A stretch of 64,000 nucleotides of DNA from Pseudomonadota bacterium (GTDB taxonomy: Bacteria; Pseudomonadota; Gammaproteobacteria; Burkholderiales; Burkholderiaceae_C), in NCBI GenBank assembly GCA_963204815.1, contig CAUJHQ010000048.1, positions 45,157-109,156 of the forward strand, read 5' to 3'. Below are positions 48,612-60,163 of this stretch, in pieces. Within the stretch, counting starts at the first letter, position 1. Each line of letters starts with the position of its first letter. Below the pieces are notes generated by a model. That model ran no database searches and was not told where the DNA came from. It saw only the letters and a list, made by a program, of their open reading frames with translations. The position numbers and the translations under genes are program-made.

Positions 48612-49058
48612 ATGGAGAAAACGCTCCCAGCCATCCCCGCGAAACGCTACTTCACCATCGGTGAGGTGAGCGAACTCTGCGGGGTGAAGCCGTACGTGCT
48701 GCGCTATTGGGAGCAGGAGTTCACGCAGCTCAAGCCGATGAAGCGGCGCGGCAATCGCCGCTACTACCAGCACCACGAAGTGCTGCTGATCCGCCGCATC
48801 CGCGAACTGCTCTACGACCAGGGCTTCACGATCAGCGGTGCCCGCAACCGCCTGGCCGACGCGGGCTCGTCGCTGCGCCATGGCGCCGGCGAGAACGGCG
48901 CTGCCGAGTTCGACGGTGCCGGTGTGGCCTTCGCGGACGGTGACGACGGCCCGGCGATCGAGCCGCCGGCAACGGTCACGTTGGCCGACGTCGGCGAGGT
49001 CGATGCGCAGGCCCTGCGCGCCGAGTTGCTGTCGATCCGCGAACTGCTCGACGCCTGA
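48612..49058 (+). CDS. MerR family transcriptional regulator
   Basis: RYFTIGEVSELCGVKPYVLRYWEQEFTQLKPMKRRGNRRYYQHHEVLLIRRIRELLYDQGFTI. Confidence 0.92.
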   Translation: MEKTLPAIPAKRYFTIGEVSELCGVKPYVLRYWEQEFTQLKPMKRRGNRRYYQHHEVLLIRRIRELLYDQGFTISGARNRLADAGSSLRHGAGENGAAEFDGAGVAFADGDDGPAIEPPATVTLADVGEVDAQALRAELLSIRELLDA

Positions 49059-49098
49059 TCGAACCGGCCTCGCGAGGCCGTATAATCACAGGCTTCGT

Positions 49099-49175
49099 CG
49101 GGGTGTAGCGCAGCCTGGTAGCGCACTTGCATGGGGTGCAAGGGGTCGCGAGTTCGAATCCCGCCACCCCGACCA
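49099..49175 (+). tRNA. tRNA-Pro (anticodon GGG), CCA encoded
   Basis: CGGGGTG/CACCCCG acceptor, CTTGC-ATGGGGT-GCAAG anticodon arm, GTTCGAATC T-loop, ACCA end; TATAAT at 49081-49086. Confidence 0.95.
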
Positions 49176-49185
49176 TTGAACGGCA

Positions 49186-49216
49186 ACGGGCCGGATCTCA
49201 AAAGGATCCGGCCCGT
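49186..49216 (+). terminator. Terminator downstream of tRNA-Pro
   Basis: ACGGGCCGGATC-tcaaaag-GATCCGGCCCGT, 12-bp perfect stem, then pyrimidine-rich tract. Confidence 0.8.
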
Positions 49217-49292
49217 CTTCCTTTCCGGGGCCCCTTTCTCGGTCCGCACGCGCGCGGTCGCCGCGGCGCCTGCCCGTGGGTGGCACTCGCCT

Positions 49293-49721
49293 CTACTCGC
49301 GTGACGCGAGGATGGCCATCGTGATGCGTGACGTGCAGGTCAACTGCCCTTGCTCGTTCGTCAGTTCGATCTGCCAGACCTGCGTCGTGCGGCCGATGTG
49401 GACCGGCCTCGCCGTGCCATACACCCAGCCGCTGGAAGCGCCGCGGATGTGGTTGGCGTTGATGTCCAGCCCCACCGCGCGCTGGCCGGGCGCCGCTGCC
49501 GATGCCGCACCGCAGGAACCCAGCGTCTCGGCCAGCACCACCGAGACGCCGCCGTGCAGGATGCCGTAGGGCTGCCGGGTGCGCGTGTCGACCGGCACCC
49601 GCGCCCGGATGAAGTCGTCGCCGACCTCGAGGAATTCGATTCCCAGGCGTGCGACGGCGGTGTCGACGTGAAGCTCGGTCAGGCTTTGGACCGACACGGG
49701 TTGCTTCCAGATAGGGCTCAT
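49293..49721 (-). CDS. Hotdog-fold thioesterase (PaaI/MenI-like)
   Basis: QPYGILHGGVSVVLAETLGSCGAASAAAPGQRAVGLDINANHIRGA. Confidence 0.9.
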   Translation of the reverse strand: MSPIWKQPVSVQSLTELHVDTAVARLGIEFLEVGDDFIRARVPVDTRTRQPYGILHGGVSVVLAETLGSCGAASAAAPGQRAVGLDINANHIRGASSGWVYGTARPVHIGRTTQVWQIELTNEQGQLTCTSRITMAILASRE

Positions 49722-49783
49722 CGTTGCTGCGGTTTCGGTGGCTCGTGGCCGCAGTGTGACACCGGTTTGCCGGCGCCCGGGCA

Positions 49784-50482
49784 ATGGCGCCGGGCTTGCC
49801 CCGGATCAAGTTGCCGGCGGCCCGGCGCGGCATCATGCGCGCCATGCCGGCCACCCCAGCCCAAGGTCACGCCATGCCCGCGCCGGGCGCGCATCGCCAT
49901 TCCTGGTTCGACGATGCCCAGGGCCTCGTCACCGGCGTGCTGTTCGTTGCCGTGGCGCTGATGCTGCTGAAGACCGCGGGGCTGATGACCGGCGGCACCG
50001 CCGGCATCGCGTTCGTGCTGCACTACGCCACCGGCGCGCCGTTCGGCTGGCTGTTCTTCGCCGTCAACCTGCCGTTCTATGCGCTCGCGTGGCGCCGCCT
50101 CGGCCCGCGCTTCACGATCAAGACGGTGCTCGCGGTGACGTTGCTCGCGGTGCTGTCGGAGCAGATGCCGGCCTGGCTGCAACTCGGCCATGTCGAACCT
50201 TGGTTCGCCGCGGTCGCGGGTGGCCTGCTGCTCGGGGCGGCGTTCATCATCCTGTTCCGCCACCGGACGAGCCTCGGCGGGCTCAACGTGCTGGTGCTGT
50301 GGCTGCAGGACCGCTTCGGCTGGCGTGCCGGGCTGGTGCAGGGCGCCATCGACCTCTTGATCCTGCTGGCGGCGGTGCCCTGGCTCGACGCACGCCGGGC
50401 GCTGTGGTCGGTGGTCGGCGCGCTGGCGATGAACCTGGCGCTCGCCGTCAACCACCGCCCCGGCCGCTACAGCGCGCTCTGA
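49784..50482 (+). CDS. YitT family membrane protein (start uncertain)
   Basis: ALMLLKTAGLMTGGTAGIAFVLHYATGAPFGWLFFAVNLPFYALAWRRLG. Confidence 0.8.
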   Translation: MAPGLPRIKLPAARRGIMRAMPATPAQGHAMPAPGAHRHSWFDDAQGLVTGVLFVAVALMLLKTAGLMTGGTAGIAFVLHYATGAPFGWLFFAVNLPFYALAWRRLGPRFTIKTVLAVTLLAVLSEQMPAWLQLGHVEPWFAAVAGGLLLGAAFIILFRHRTSLGGLNVLVLWLQDRFGWRAGLVQGAIDLLILLAAVPWLDARRALWSVVGALAMNLALAVNHRPGRYSAL

Positions 50483-50494
50483 GCGCGGCCGCGT

Positions 50495-51298
50495 TCAGCG
50501 GCGGTGGCCGATCTCGAAGTCGTTGCGGCCGCTGCGGTCGACACCCTTCAGCAGCCACAGTGGGCGCCGCGCGAAGTTGACCGGCACGCCGCTCTTGCCG
50601 TCGACCGGGTTCAGGTCGCGTTCGAACACCGACGTCGCCGGCATGTAGCGCAGCGCGACGCCGGTGCGCCGCCGCTGCGAGCGATTGGCCGCTGCGCCGT
50701 GGATCATGTACACGTCGTGCAGCGACATCTGCCCCGGTTCGAGTTCGAGGTCGACCGCCGCGGACTCGTCGAAGGTGCCATCGGCCATGCGCTGGTTCAG
50801 CGTCAGGTCCTGGCGGTCTTCGGTCAGGTGCGGGTGCAGCACGCCGCCGGCATGCGAGCGTGGGATCACGCGCAGGCAGCCGTTCTCGCGCGTCGACGGT
50901 TCGAGGGCGACCCAGGCGGTGCAGGTGGCCAGCGGGCGGATCGGCCAGTAGTGGCCGTCCTGGTGCCACGGCGTCTCGTAGCCTTCGGCGGCCGGCTTGC
51001 AGAAGACGTGGCAACCCCAGAGGATGACGTCGTCACCGATCACGTCGGACACGAGGTCGACGATCTCGGGGTCGCGCGCCAGGTCCAGGAAGGCGCGGCT
51101 GCCGCGCACGCCTTCGCCGTTGTCGCCTTCGACGTGCGCCGACACCAGCTTCTCGGGCCGCACGCCCGGGTTCTGGCGCAGCAGGTCGTCGAGGGCGCCC
51201 TGCAGTGCGGCGACGCGCGCGGCCGAAAGACGAAAGGCCGGGATGACCCAGCCTTCCCGCGCGTACTGCTCGACCTCCGCTGCGCTCAGGTGGGCCAT
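50495..51298 (-). CDS. Phytanoyl-CoA dioxygenase family protein
   Basis: ETPWHQDGHYWPIRPLATCTAWVALEPSTRENGCLRVIPRSHAGGVLHPH; HxD...H iron-binding pattern. Confidence 0.88.
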   Translation of the reverse strand: MAHLSAAEVEQYAREGWVIPAFRLSAARVAALQGALDDLLRQNPGVRPEKLVSAHVEGDNGEGVRGSRAFLDLARDPEIVDLVSDVIGDDVILWGCHVFCKPAAEGYETPWHQDGHYWPIRPLATCTAWVALEPSTRENGCLRVIPRSHAGGVLHPHLTEDRQDLTLNQRMADGTFDESAAVDLELEPGQMSLHDVYMIHGAAANRSQRRRTGVALRYMPATSVFERDLNPVDGKSGVPVNFARRPLWLLKGVDRSGRNDFEIGHRR

Positions 51299-51329
51299 GG
51301 GCGCACGTGTCGCGACGGAGGCCGCCGGC

Positions 51330-53498
51330 TCACTGCGAAGCGGCGCTGGCCGCGGGCATTGCCGCCGGAGCCGCCGGCATGGCGGCCGGCGAGGCCGTCG
51401 CCGACGCCGCGGCCGGGGCGTGCGCCGCCTTCGCCGGGGTGACGGTCATCGGCAGCAGCGGCACGATCAGCAGCGCCACGATGTTGATGATCTTGATCAG
51501 CGGGTTGACGGCGGGGCCGGCGGTGTCCTTGTAGGGGTCACCGACCGTGTCGCCGGTGACGGCGGCCTTGTGCGCGTCGCTGCCCTTCTTGTGGGTCTGG
51601 CCGTCGGCGGCGGTGAAGCCCTCTTCGATCAGCTTCTTCGCGTTGTCCCAGGCGCCGCCGCCCGTGCACATGCTGATGCCGACGAAGAGGCCGGTGACGA
51701 TCGTGCCCATCAGCAGGCCGCCGAGTGCGGCCGGGCCGAGCAGCATGCCGACGAGGATCGGCACCACCACCGGCAGCAGCGACGGGACCACCATCTCCTT
51801 GATGGCGGCCGTGGTCAGCATGTCGACCGCGGCGCTGTAGTCCGGCTTCTTCTTGCCGGCCATGATCTCGCCGCCCTGGAACTGGCGGCGCACTTCCACC
51901 ACCACCGCGCCGGCGGCGCGGCCCACCGCTTCCATCGCCATCGCGCCGAAGAGGTAGGGGATCAGGCCGCCGATGAAGAGGCCGACGATGACCTTGTGGT
52001 CGCTCAAGTCGAAGCTCAGCACCATGCCGCGCGCTTCCAGCGCGTGCGTGTAGTCGGCGAAGAGCACCAGCGCGGCGAGGCCGGCGGAGCCGATCGCGTA
52101 GCCCTTGGTGACGGCCTTCGTGGTGTTGCCGACGGCGTCCAGCGGGTCGGTGATGTCGCGCACGCTGGCGGGCAGCTCGGCCATTTCGGCGATGCCACCG
52201 GCGTTGTCGGTGATGGGGCCGTAGGCGTCCAGCGCGACGACGATGCCGGCCATGCTCAGCATGGAGGTGGCGGCGATCGCGATGCCGTAAAGGCCGGCGA
52301 GCGCATACGACACCCAGATCGCGATGCAGATGAAGATCAGCGGCCAGGCCGTCGACTTCATGCTGACGCCCAGGCCGGCGATGATGTTCGTGCCGTGGCC
52401 GGTGGTCGAGGCCTGCGCGATGTGCTTCACCGGGCTGAACTGCGTGCCGGTGTAGAACTCCGTGATCCACACCATGGCGGCGGTCAGCACGAGGCCGACG
52501 ACGCAGGTGCCGAACAGGCGCATCTGCGTGCCGGCGCCGAGCGCGTCGTCGGGCACGACCATCTTCGTGACGAAGAAGAACGCGATCAACGAGATCACGC
52601 CGGCGACGACCAGGCCCTTGTACAGCGCCGGCATCACGTTCTTCATGCCGGGGCTGGCCTTGACGAAGTAGCAGCCGATGATCGACGCGATGATCGACAC
52701 GCCGCCCAGCACCAGCGGGTAGGTCACGGCCGCCAGCGGCGCCGCCGTCACCAGCAGCGCACCGAGCGCCATCGCGGCGATCAGCGTCACTGCGTAGGTC
52801 TCGAACAGGTCGGCCGCCATGCCGGCGCAGTCGCCGACGTTGTCGCCCACGTTGTCGGCGATCACGGCCGGATTGCGCGGGTCGTCTTCGGGGATGCCGG
52901 CTTCGACCTTGCCCACCAGGTCGGCGCCGACGTCGGCGCCCTTGGTGAAGATGCCGCCGCCCAGGCGCGCGAAGATCGAGATCAGGCTGGAACCGAAGGC
53001 CAGGCCAAGCAGCGGCTTCAGCGTCGCCGAGTCGGCCTTCGTGCCGCCGGTGAGGAACCAGAAGAACAGCGTCACGCCGAGCAGGCCCAGGCCCACCACC
53101 AGCATGCCGGTGATGGCGCCGCCCTTGAAGGCGACGTCGAGCGCCGGGCCGATGCCCTTGGTCGCGGCCTGCGCGGTGCGCACGTTGGCGCGCACCGAGA
53201 CGTTCATGCCGATGAAGCCGCAGGCGCCGGAGAGCACCGCGCCGAGCACGAAGCCGATGGCGGTGAGCGAGCCGAGGAAGACGAAGATCAGGACTGCGAG
53301 GATCACACCGACGATCGCGATCGTCTTGTACTGCCGGGCCAGGTAGGCGGCGGCGCCTTGCTGCACGGCGCCGGCGATTTCCTGCATGCGGGCGTTGCCG
53401 GCGTCCTGGCTCAGGATCCAGCTGCGCTGGATGAAGCCATAGAGCACGGCGGCAACTCCGCACGCCAGCGCTAGGTACAGCGCCATCGTGGTGGACAT
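51330..53498 (-). CDS. hppA: H+-translocating membrane pyrophosphatase (K+-independent type by GNTTK motif)
   Basis: 722 aa; [66 protein letters not shown]. Confidence 0.96.
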   Translation of the reverse strand: MSTTMALYLALACGVAAVLYGFIQRSWILSQDAGNARMQEIAGAVQQGAAAYLARQYKTIAIVGVILAVLIFVFLGSLTAIGFVLGAVLSGACGFIGMNVSVRANVRTAQAATKGIGPALDVAFKGGAITGMLVVGLGLLGVTLFFWFLTGGTKADSATLKPLLGLAFGSSLISIFARLGGGIFTKGADVGADLVGKVEAGIPEDDPRNPAVIADNVGDNVGDCAGMAADLFETYAVTLIAAMALGALLVTAAPLAAVTYPLVLGGVSIIASIIGCYFVKASPGMKNVMPALYKGLVVAGVISLIAFFFVTKMVVPDDALGAGTQMRLFGTCVVGLVLTAAMVWITEFYTGTQFSPVKHIAQASTTGHGTNIIAGLGVSMKSTAWPLIFICIAIWVSYALAGLYGIAIAATSMLSMAGIVVALDAYGPITDNAGGIAEMAELPASVRDITDPLDAVGNTTKAVTKGYAIGSAGLAALVLFADYTHALEARGMVLSFDLSDHKVIVGLFIGGLIPYLFGAMAMEAVGRAAGAVVVEVRRQFQGGEIMAGKKKPDYSAAVDMLTTAAIKEMVVPSLLPVVVPILVGMLLGPAALGGLLMGTIVTGLFVGISMCTGGGAWDNAKKLIEEGFTAADGQTHKKGSDAHKAAVTGDTVGDPYKDTAGPAVNPLIKIINIVALLIVPLLPMTVTPAKAAHAPAAASATASPAAMPAAPAAMPAASAASQ

Positions 53499-53712
53499 GG
53501 AAAGGGCTCCTTCCTCGTTTCGGGTCTTGTGATGGGGGCGCCCACGGCGATGCAGCCTGACGTGGGCGCGGCGATGCTAAGTGAAGGCTATCACGCACCG
53601 ACCGTGGGTTTTCCCTGCGCCGAAAGGGTCGCGCTGACGCAGATCAAGACGCGTCAGTCCGTGGCAAGGGCGGCCCGTAAAATCAGGCGCAGTCAACCTC
53701 GCGAGAATCCCC

Positions 53713-54249
53713 ATGAGTCTTCACAACGTGACGCCCGGGCCGAAGGCGCCCGAAGAGTTCAACGTGATCATCGAGATCCCGATGAACGCCGACCCGATCA
53801 AGTACGAGGTCGACGAAGACAGCGGCGCCCTGTTCGTCGACCGCTTCATGGCGACGTCGATGCACTACCCGTGCAACTACGGCTACATCCCGCAGACGTT
53901 GGCCGACGACGGCGACCCGGTCGACGTGCTCGTGATCACGCCGGTACCGCTGATCCCGGGCGTCGTCGTCACCTGCCGCGCGCTCGGCATGCTGAAGATG
54001 AACGACGAGGCCGGCGGCGACAACAAGCTGATCGCGGTGCCGATCGACAAGATCCTGTCGATCTACAGCCAGTGGAAGAAGCCGGAAGACCTGAACCCGC
54101 TGCGCCTGAAGACGATCCAGCACTTCTTCGAGCACTACAAGGACCTCGAGGTCGGCAAGTGGGTCAAGGTGCTCGGCTGGGAAGGCCCGGAGAGCGCGCG
54201 GGCCGAGATCGTGTCCGGCCAGGCGGCCTGGGCGGCCAAGCACCGCTGA
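53713..54249 (+). CDS. ppa: Inorganic pyrophosphatase (family I)
   Basis: [45 protein letters not shown]. Confidence 0.97.
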   Translation: MSLHNVTPGPKAPEEFNVIIEIPMNADPIKYEVDEDSGALFVDRFMATSMHYPCNYGYIPQTLADDGDPVDVLVITPVPLIPGVVVTCRALGMLKMNDEAGGDNKLIAVPIDKILSIYSQWKKPEDLNPLRLKTIQHFFEHYKDLEVGKWVKVLGWEGPESARAEIVSGQAAWAAKHR

Positions 54250-54271
54250 ACGATGTCGTCGCTGCGGCGCG

Positions 54272-55450
54272 TCAGCCGCTGCGGCCCTTGAACGGGTTGC
54301 GCTCGCGCAGTTCGTCGATGTAGTGCTCGATGCCTTCGCCCTCGCGGGCGAGGAAGTCGGCCACGGCGTCGGCGAAGCGTGCGTCGCGCAGCCAGTGTGC
54401 GCTGAAGGTGCGCACCGGCAGCAGGCCGCGCGCCATCTTGTGCTCGCCCTGCGCGCCGCCCTCGAAGCGGCGGTAGCCGTTCTGCAGGCACCAGGCCAGC
54501 GGCTGGTAGTAGCAGGCCTCGAAGTGCAGGCAGGGCAGGGGTTCGGTACAGCCCCAGTAGCGGCCCCAGGCGCTTCGCCGATCGGGGTCCACGGCGATCA
54601 GCGAGCAGGCGATCGGCGCGCCCTCGCGGTGGGCGACGAACATCACCCAGTGGCGCGCCATCGTCGACGCCATGCGGGCGAAGAAGTCGCGCGTGAGGTA
54701 GGGCGTGGAGTGGTGCGCGCGGTAGGTCAGCGTGTAGCAGTGGTGGAAGAAGTCCCACAGCCCGGCGTCGATGGCCGCGCCCTCGTGCACGGTGAAGTGC
54801 ACACCCTGCTCGGCGACGCGGCGCCGTTCCTGGCGGATCTTCTTGCGTTTTTCGCGCTGCAGGCTTTCGAGCAGCGCGTCGAAGTCGGCCAGCGGTGCGC
54901 TGTCGTCCTGCGTCCAGTGGAACTGCACGCCTTCGCGCAGCATCCAGCCGGCGTGTTCGAAGGCGGCGCGGTCGTCGTCGTCGACGAAGAGCACGTGCGC
55001 CGACGAGAGCTTGGCGTCGAGCGCGAGGTGGTGCACGGCGTCGACCAGCAGGGCACGCACCGCGTCGTCGCGCGCCAGGAGGCGCGTGCCCGGCACCGGC
55101 GTGAACGGCACGGCGCCGAGCAGCTTCGGGTAGTACTTCAGGCCATGGCGCCGGTAGGCGTCGGCCCAGGCCCAGTCGAACACGTACTCGCCGTAGGAGT
55201 GGCCTTTCAGGTAGAGCACGCAGCCGCCGACGAGCCGGCCGCCGTCCTCGATGGTGACGAACTGCGGCGCCCAGCCGGTCTCGGGTACCGCGCTCTCGGA
55301 CGCGTGCAGCGCGTGCAGGTACTCGTGGCGCATGAACGGCGTCGGTGCCGCCTGCCTGTCGAGCAGCGTGTTCCAGGCCTCGGCGTCGACCGCTCCCGGT
55401 TCCGCGTGGACCCGGATGACATAATCTTTCGCTGTGAGCTCGTGTGACAT
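54272..55450 (-). CDS. GNAT/peptidogalycan-biosynthesis-like (DUF482) protein
   Basis: FMRHEYLHALHASESAVPETGWAPQFVTIEDGGRLVGGCVLYLKGHSYGEYVFDWAWADAYRRHGLKYYPKLLGAVPFTPVPGTRLL. Confidence 0.85.
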   Translation of the reverse strand: MSHELTAKDYVIRVHAEPGAVDAEAWNTLLDRQAAPTPFMRHEYLHALHASESAVPETGWAPQFVTIEDGGRLVGGCVLYLKGHSYGEYVFDWAWADAYRRHGLKYYPKLLGAVPFTPVPGTRLLARDDAVRALLVDAVHHLALDAKLSSAHVLFVDDDDRAAFEHAGWMLREGVQFHWTQDDSAPLADFDALLESLQREKRKKIRQERRRVAEQGVHFTVHEGAAIDAGLWDFFHHCYTLTYRAHHSTPYLTRDFFARMASTMARHWVMFVAHREGAPIACSLIAVDPDRRSAWGRYWGCTEPLPCLHFEACYYQPLAWCLQNGYRRFEGGAQGEHKMARGLLPVRTFSAHWLRDARFADAVADFLAREGEGIEHYIDELRERNPFKGRSG

Positions 55451-55465
55451 TCAGGGGCGTGCGCC

Positions 55466-57124
55466 GTGAAGGTCGCGCTGGCGCAGATCAACGCGACGGT
55501 GGGGGACCTCGCCGGCAACGCGAAGCGCATCGCCGACGCCGCGCGAGCTGCCCATGCGCAGGGCGCGCGGGTCGTCGTCGCCCCCGAACTTGCGCTCACC
55601 GGCTACCCACCGGAAGACCTCCTGCTGCGGCCGGCCTTCATGCAGGCCTGTGCCGACGCCCTGGCGGCGCTGGCGAAGGAACTGGCGGATCTCGAGGGAC
55701 TGCATCTCGTGCTCGGGCACCCGCATCAGTTCGGCGAGCGGGGCGATGTTAGGTCCAAGTCGCACGCCGTGCAGCAGCGCTTCAACGCGGCCTCGGTTCT
55801 GGCGGGCGGTGCGGTGCGGGCCACCTACTGCAAGCGCGAACTGCCGAACTACCAGGTGTTCGACGAGCGTCGCTACTTCCAGTCCGGCCGCGAAGCGGGC
55901 GGCGGTGCCGTCGTCTTCGACGCTGGCGGTGTGCGCTTCGGGATCCTGATCTGCGAAGACGCCTGGTTCGACGAGCCGGCGCGCCTGGCGCGCGATGCCG
56001 GCGCGCAGGTGCTGTGCGTGCTGAACGCGTCGCCCTTCCATCTGGACAAGGCCGGCGAGCGCGAAGCGCGCATGGCCGAGCGTGCGCGGGCGGTCGGCCT
56101 GCCGCTCGTCTATTCGCACCTCGTCGGCGGCCAGGACGAGGTCGTGTTCGACGGCGCCTCGTTCGCGGTGAACGCGCAAGGCCACGTGATGGCGCGCGCA
56201 CCGAGCTTCGAAGAAGCGCTGCTCGTGCTGGAACTCGATGCCGCACACGCGCCGCGGGGGCCGGTCGCCGCGGTGCCTTCGCCCGAGGCACAGGCCTGGG
56301 CGGCGCTCGTCACCGGCGTGCGCGACTACCTCGGCAAGAACGGCTTCCCGGGCGCGATCATCGGCCTGTCGGGCGGCATCGATTCGGCGCTGGTGCTCGC
56401 CGTGGCGGTCGACGCGCTCGGCGCCGACAGGGTGCGCACCGTGATGATGCCGTCGCCGTACACGGCCGACATTTCGTGGATCGACGCCCGCGACATGGCC
56501 GAGCGCCTGGGCGTGCGCCACGACGAGATCGCGATCGCGCCGATGTTCGACGCCTTCCGCGAGAGCCTGGCGCCGCAGTTCGCCGGGCTTGCCGAGGACA
56601 CCACCGAAGAGAACCTGCAAGCGCGCATCCGCGGCACGCTGCTGATGGCGCTGTCGAACAAGACCGGCGCCATCGTGCTGACCACCGGCAACAAGAGCGA
56701 GATGGCCACCGGCTACTGCACGCTGTACGGCGACATGGCGGGCGGCTTCGCGGTCATCAAGGATGTCGCCAAGACGCTGGTCTACCGCCTCGCCGAGTGG
56801 CGCAACGCGCAGGGTGCCGAAGTGATCCCGCGCCGCATCATCACGCGGCCACCGTCGGCCGAACTGCGGCCGAACCAGACCGACCAGGACAGCCTGCCGC
56901 CCTACGAGGTGCTCGATGCCATCCTCGCGCTCTACATGGAAGAGGACCAGGGGATCGAGTCCATCGTCGCCGCCGGCTATGCGCGCACCGACGTGGAGCG
57001 CGTGACGCGGCTCATCAAGGTCAACGAGTACAAACGGCGTCAGGCGCCGGTGGGCATCCGCATCACGCACCGGGCCTTCGGACGCGACTGGCGCTATCCC
57101 ATCACATCGAAGTTCCGTGCTTAA
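55466..57124 (+). CDS. nadE: Glutamine-dependent NAD+ synthetase
   Basis: N-terminal nitrilase domain (KVALAQINATVGDLAGNAKRIADAARAA) plus IIGLSGGIDSALVLAVAVDALG. Confidence 0.95.
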   Translation: MKVALAQINATVGDLAGNAKRIADAARAAHAQGARVVVAPELALTGYPPEDLLLRPAFMQACADALAALAKELADLEGLHLVLGHPHQFGERGDVRSKSHAVQQRFNAASVLAGGAVRATYCKRELPNYQVFDERRYFQSGREAGGGAVVFDAGGVRFGILICEDAWFDEPARLARDAGAQVLCVLNASPFHLDKAGEREARMAERARAVGLPLVYSHLVGGQDEVVFDGASFAVNAQGHVMARAPSFEEALLVLELDAAHAPRGPVAAVPSPEAQAWAALVTGVRDYLGKNGFPGAIIGLSGGIDSALVLAVAVDALGADRVRTVMMPSPYTADISWIDARDMAERLGVRHDEIAIAPMFDAFRESLAPQFAGLAEDTTEENLQARIRGTLLMALSNKTGAIVLTTGNKSEMATGYCTLYGDMAGGFAVIKDVAKTLVYRLAEWRNAQGAEVIPRRIITRPPSAELRPNQTDQDSLPPYEVLDAILALYMEEDQGIESIVAAGYARTDVERVTRLIKVNEYKRRQAPVGIRITHRAFGRDWRYPITSKFRA

Positions 57125-58082
<958 letters not shown>

Positions 58083-58086
<4 letters not shown>

Positions 58087-58478
58087 GCTGCCCAGCGGTC
58101 GAAGAGCGCCGCCGCCCAGATGCCACCCGCGAGCAGCAGCGACAGCAGCACCGCGGCGCTGCCGTAGTCCTTCGCGCGCTTGGCCAGTTCGTGCAGGTCC
58201 AGCGAGATGCGATCGACCGCGGCCTCGACGGCGGAATTGAGCAGTTCGACGACCAGCACCAGCAGCACGCTGCCGGCGAGCAACGCGGTTTCAACCCAGC
58301 TGCGGCCGAGCCAGAAGGCCGCCGGCAGCATCAGCACCGCCAGCCAGAACTCCTGCCGGAAGGCGCTCTCGTGCCGGTGTGCGCTGCGCAGGCCATCGAG
58401 CGAGTAGCCGGCCGCGTGAACGATGCGGTCCAGGCCGGTGCGGCCCTTGTGCGGGTTCGGAGTCTGGGCGTCGGCCAT
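58083..58478 (-). CDS. dgkA: Diacylglycerol kinase
   Basis: [74 protein letters not shown]. Confidence 0.95.
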
Positions 58479-58488
58479 GGGGCCGATT

Positions 58489-59025
58489 CTATGGACGCGT
58501 CCGCGCGCGCGGAGGCGGCCGCCAGGTGACGAGCCGCGTGCCGCAAAGTGCGTCGTGCCAGTACTGGCGCTGCGGGTGCAGCAGCGTCAGCAGCGCGTAG
58601 GCGACCACGCCGCCGGCGAGCACGAGGCCGATCGTCGCCCGGTCGTGCGTGAGGCCAGCGCCCCACAGCAGCAGCAGCGCCGGCATGAACCACAGGTACG
58701 ACGCCAGATAGCGTGCCGCCGCGCGTGCCCGCGTCACCGGCCGGCCGTCGGCCCCGACGACGCGCACGTGCCAGGTCTGCATGGCCAGCGTCTGGCCGCT
58801 GCGCGACCAGAACCACGTGAAGTAGAGGCCGAGCACGATGAACAGGAAGGCGACTAGGCCGATGCGGCCCTGCAGCGCGTGTGTCTGCTGCGTCGCCAGC
58901 GAATACACGAAGCCAGCCCCCATGACGACACCGAACAGCAGCACGCCTTCGTAGAAGAAGCACGCCAGGCGCCGCCACAGCCCGGGCGTCGGCAGCGCGC
59001 CCGTGGCAGTTTCCGGCAGCGTCAT
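58489..59025 (-). CDS. RDD family membrane protein
   Basis: RRLACFFYEGVLLFGVVMGAGFVYSL...TWFWSRSGQTLAMQTWHVRVVGADGRPVT. Confidence 0.85.
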   Translation of the reverse strand: MTLPETATGALPTPGLWRRLACFFYEGVLLFGVVMGAGFVYSLATQQTHALQGRIGLVAFLFIVLGLYFTWFWSRSGQTLAMQTWHVRVVGADGRPVTRARAAARYLASYLWFMPALLLLWGAGLTHDRATIGLVLAGGVVAYALLTLLHPQRQYWHDALCGTRLVTWRPPPRARTRP

Positions 59026-59738
59026 TGGCGTGCGGTCGCCGGCGGCGCCTGCAGCGAGGCCGCTTGCGGGCCGCGCTGCGGCAGCAGCGTGTCCGGGTCG
59101 ACGAAGCCTTTCGTCGCCGCGATCTTCGGCAGGCCGGACTGCTGGTGCGATGGCGGCGGCGTCTTGGCCGTCAGCAGCGAAGTCGACGCACCCGGCTTGG
59201 CCTGCACGATGGTCGGCGCCACGCTCTTTGCAGGCGCCTGCCGCGTCGGCGAGACCACGTTGCGCTTGGGCGACGTGTCGGCCATCTGCGCCTCGGGCGA
59301 CGCGGCCGGCTTGGCGGGCGGCTTCTTCGCGCGCTGCACCAGCGCCTTGCGTTCGTCGTCGGGCAGGGCCCGGTAGGCCTCCCAACTGGCCTGGCGGTCT
59401 TCCGCGCTCAGCAGGCGTGATTCCTGGAACTGGAGGCGTGCGCGGCCGCGTTCGGCCGGCGTCATGCGCGCCCACTCGGCCATGCGCTCCTGGATGCGCG
59501 CGCGCTCGGCTTCGGGCAGGGTGGGGAAGCGGCGCGCCACCTCGAGCCACTTCTGCTTGCGCGGTGCATCGATCGACGACCAGTCGCGCTGAAGCGGCGC
59601 CAGCACGGTCTGCTGGCTGCGCGACAGCGACAACCAGGTCGGCGGCTGGTCCACCGGCACCGGCTCGGCCATGCCGACCAGCGCCGCCGTCAGCAGCGCG
59701 ACGCCGAAACCGAGGCGGACGACGCGGCCACCGCTCAT
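59022..59738 (-). CDS. DUF3106 domain protein
   Basis: WLSLSRSQQTVLAPLQRDWSSIDAPRKQKWLEVARRFPTLPEAERARIQERMAEWARMTPAER; signal-like N-terminus. Confidence 0.85.
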   Translation of the reverse strand: MSGGRVVRLGFGVALLTAALVGMAEPVPVDQPPTWLSLSRSQQTVLAPLQRDWSSIDAPRKQKWLEVARRFPTLPEAERARIQERMAEWARMTPAERGRARLQFQESRLLSAEDRQASWEAYRALPDDERKALVQRAKKPPAKPAASPEAQMADTSPKRNVVSPTRQAPAKSVAPTIVQAKPGASTSLLTAKTPPPSHQQSGLPKIAATKGFVDPDTLLPQRGPQAASLQAPPATARQ

Positions 59739-60163
59739 GGCTGCGGCGACTTCAGGTATTCGGCAAAGCCCGGGTCGGAATAGGCCTCGGGCGGCAGGTC
59801 GTCGGCCAGCAGGACGGCGTCGATCTCGGCGGCGGCTTCGACCTGTTCGTGCGCGACTCGCTCACTGATGAGCAACAAGCCGGCAGCCAGCACCAGCAGC
59901 GGCAGCACGGAGGCCGCGCGGTGCCACCAGGTCGCCGGCGCGCCGAGAACGGCGGCACCGCGGCCGGTGGACAGGACGGCCGGTGCGGCCTGCGCCTGGC
60001 GGCTTTCGCGCGCGCGCGCCAGCGCCTGCTCGCGGGCGAAGCGCAGGCGTTCGGAAATGTCGTGCGGGGTTGCCGCGGCGCGCTCGGTCAGACCGGCGGC
60101 CAGACGGCTCGCGAAGCGAATCTCGAGCGCTTCGGCGTCTTGGGGTAGGCGGGTCTTGGTCAT
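59735..60163 (-). CDS. DUF3619 family protein
   Basis: One TM; follows the sigma factor and overlaps DUF3106; DAEALEIRFASRLAAGLTERAAATPHDISERLRFAREQALARAR. Confidence 0.75.
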   Translation of the reverse strand: MTKTRLPQDAEALEIRFASRLAAGLTERAAATPHDISERLRFAREQALARARESRQAQAAPAVLSTGRGAAVLGAPATWWHRAASVLPLLVLAAGLLLISERVAHEQVEAAAEIDAVLLADDLPPEAYSDPGFAEYLKSPQP

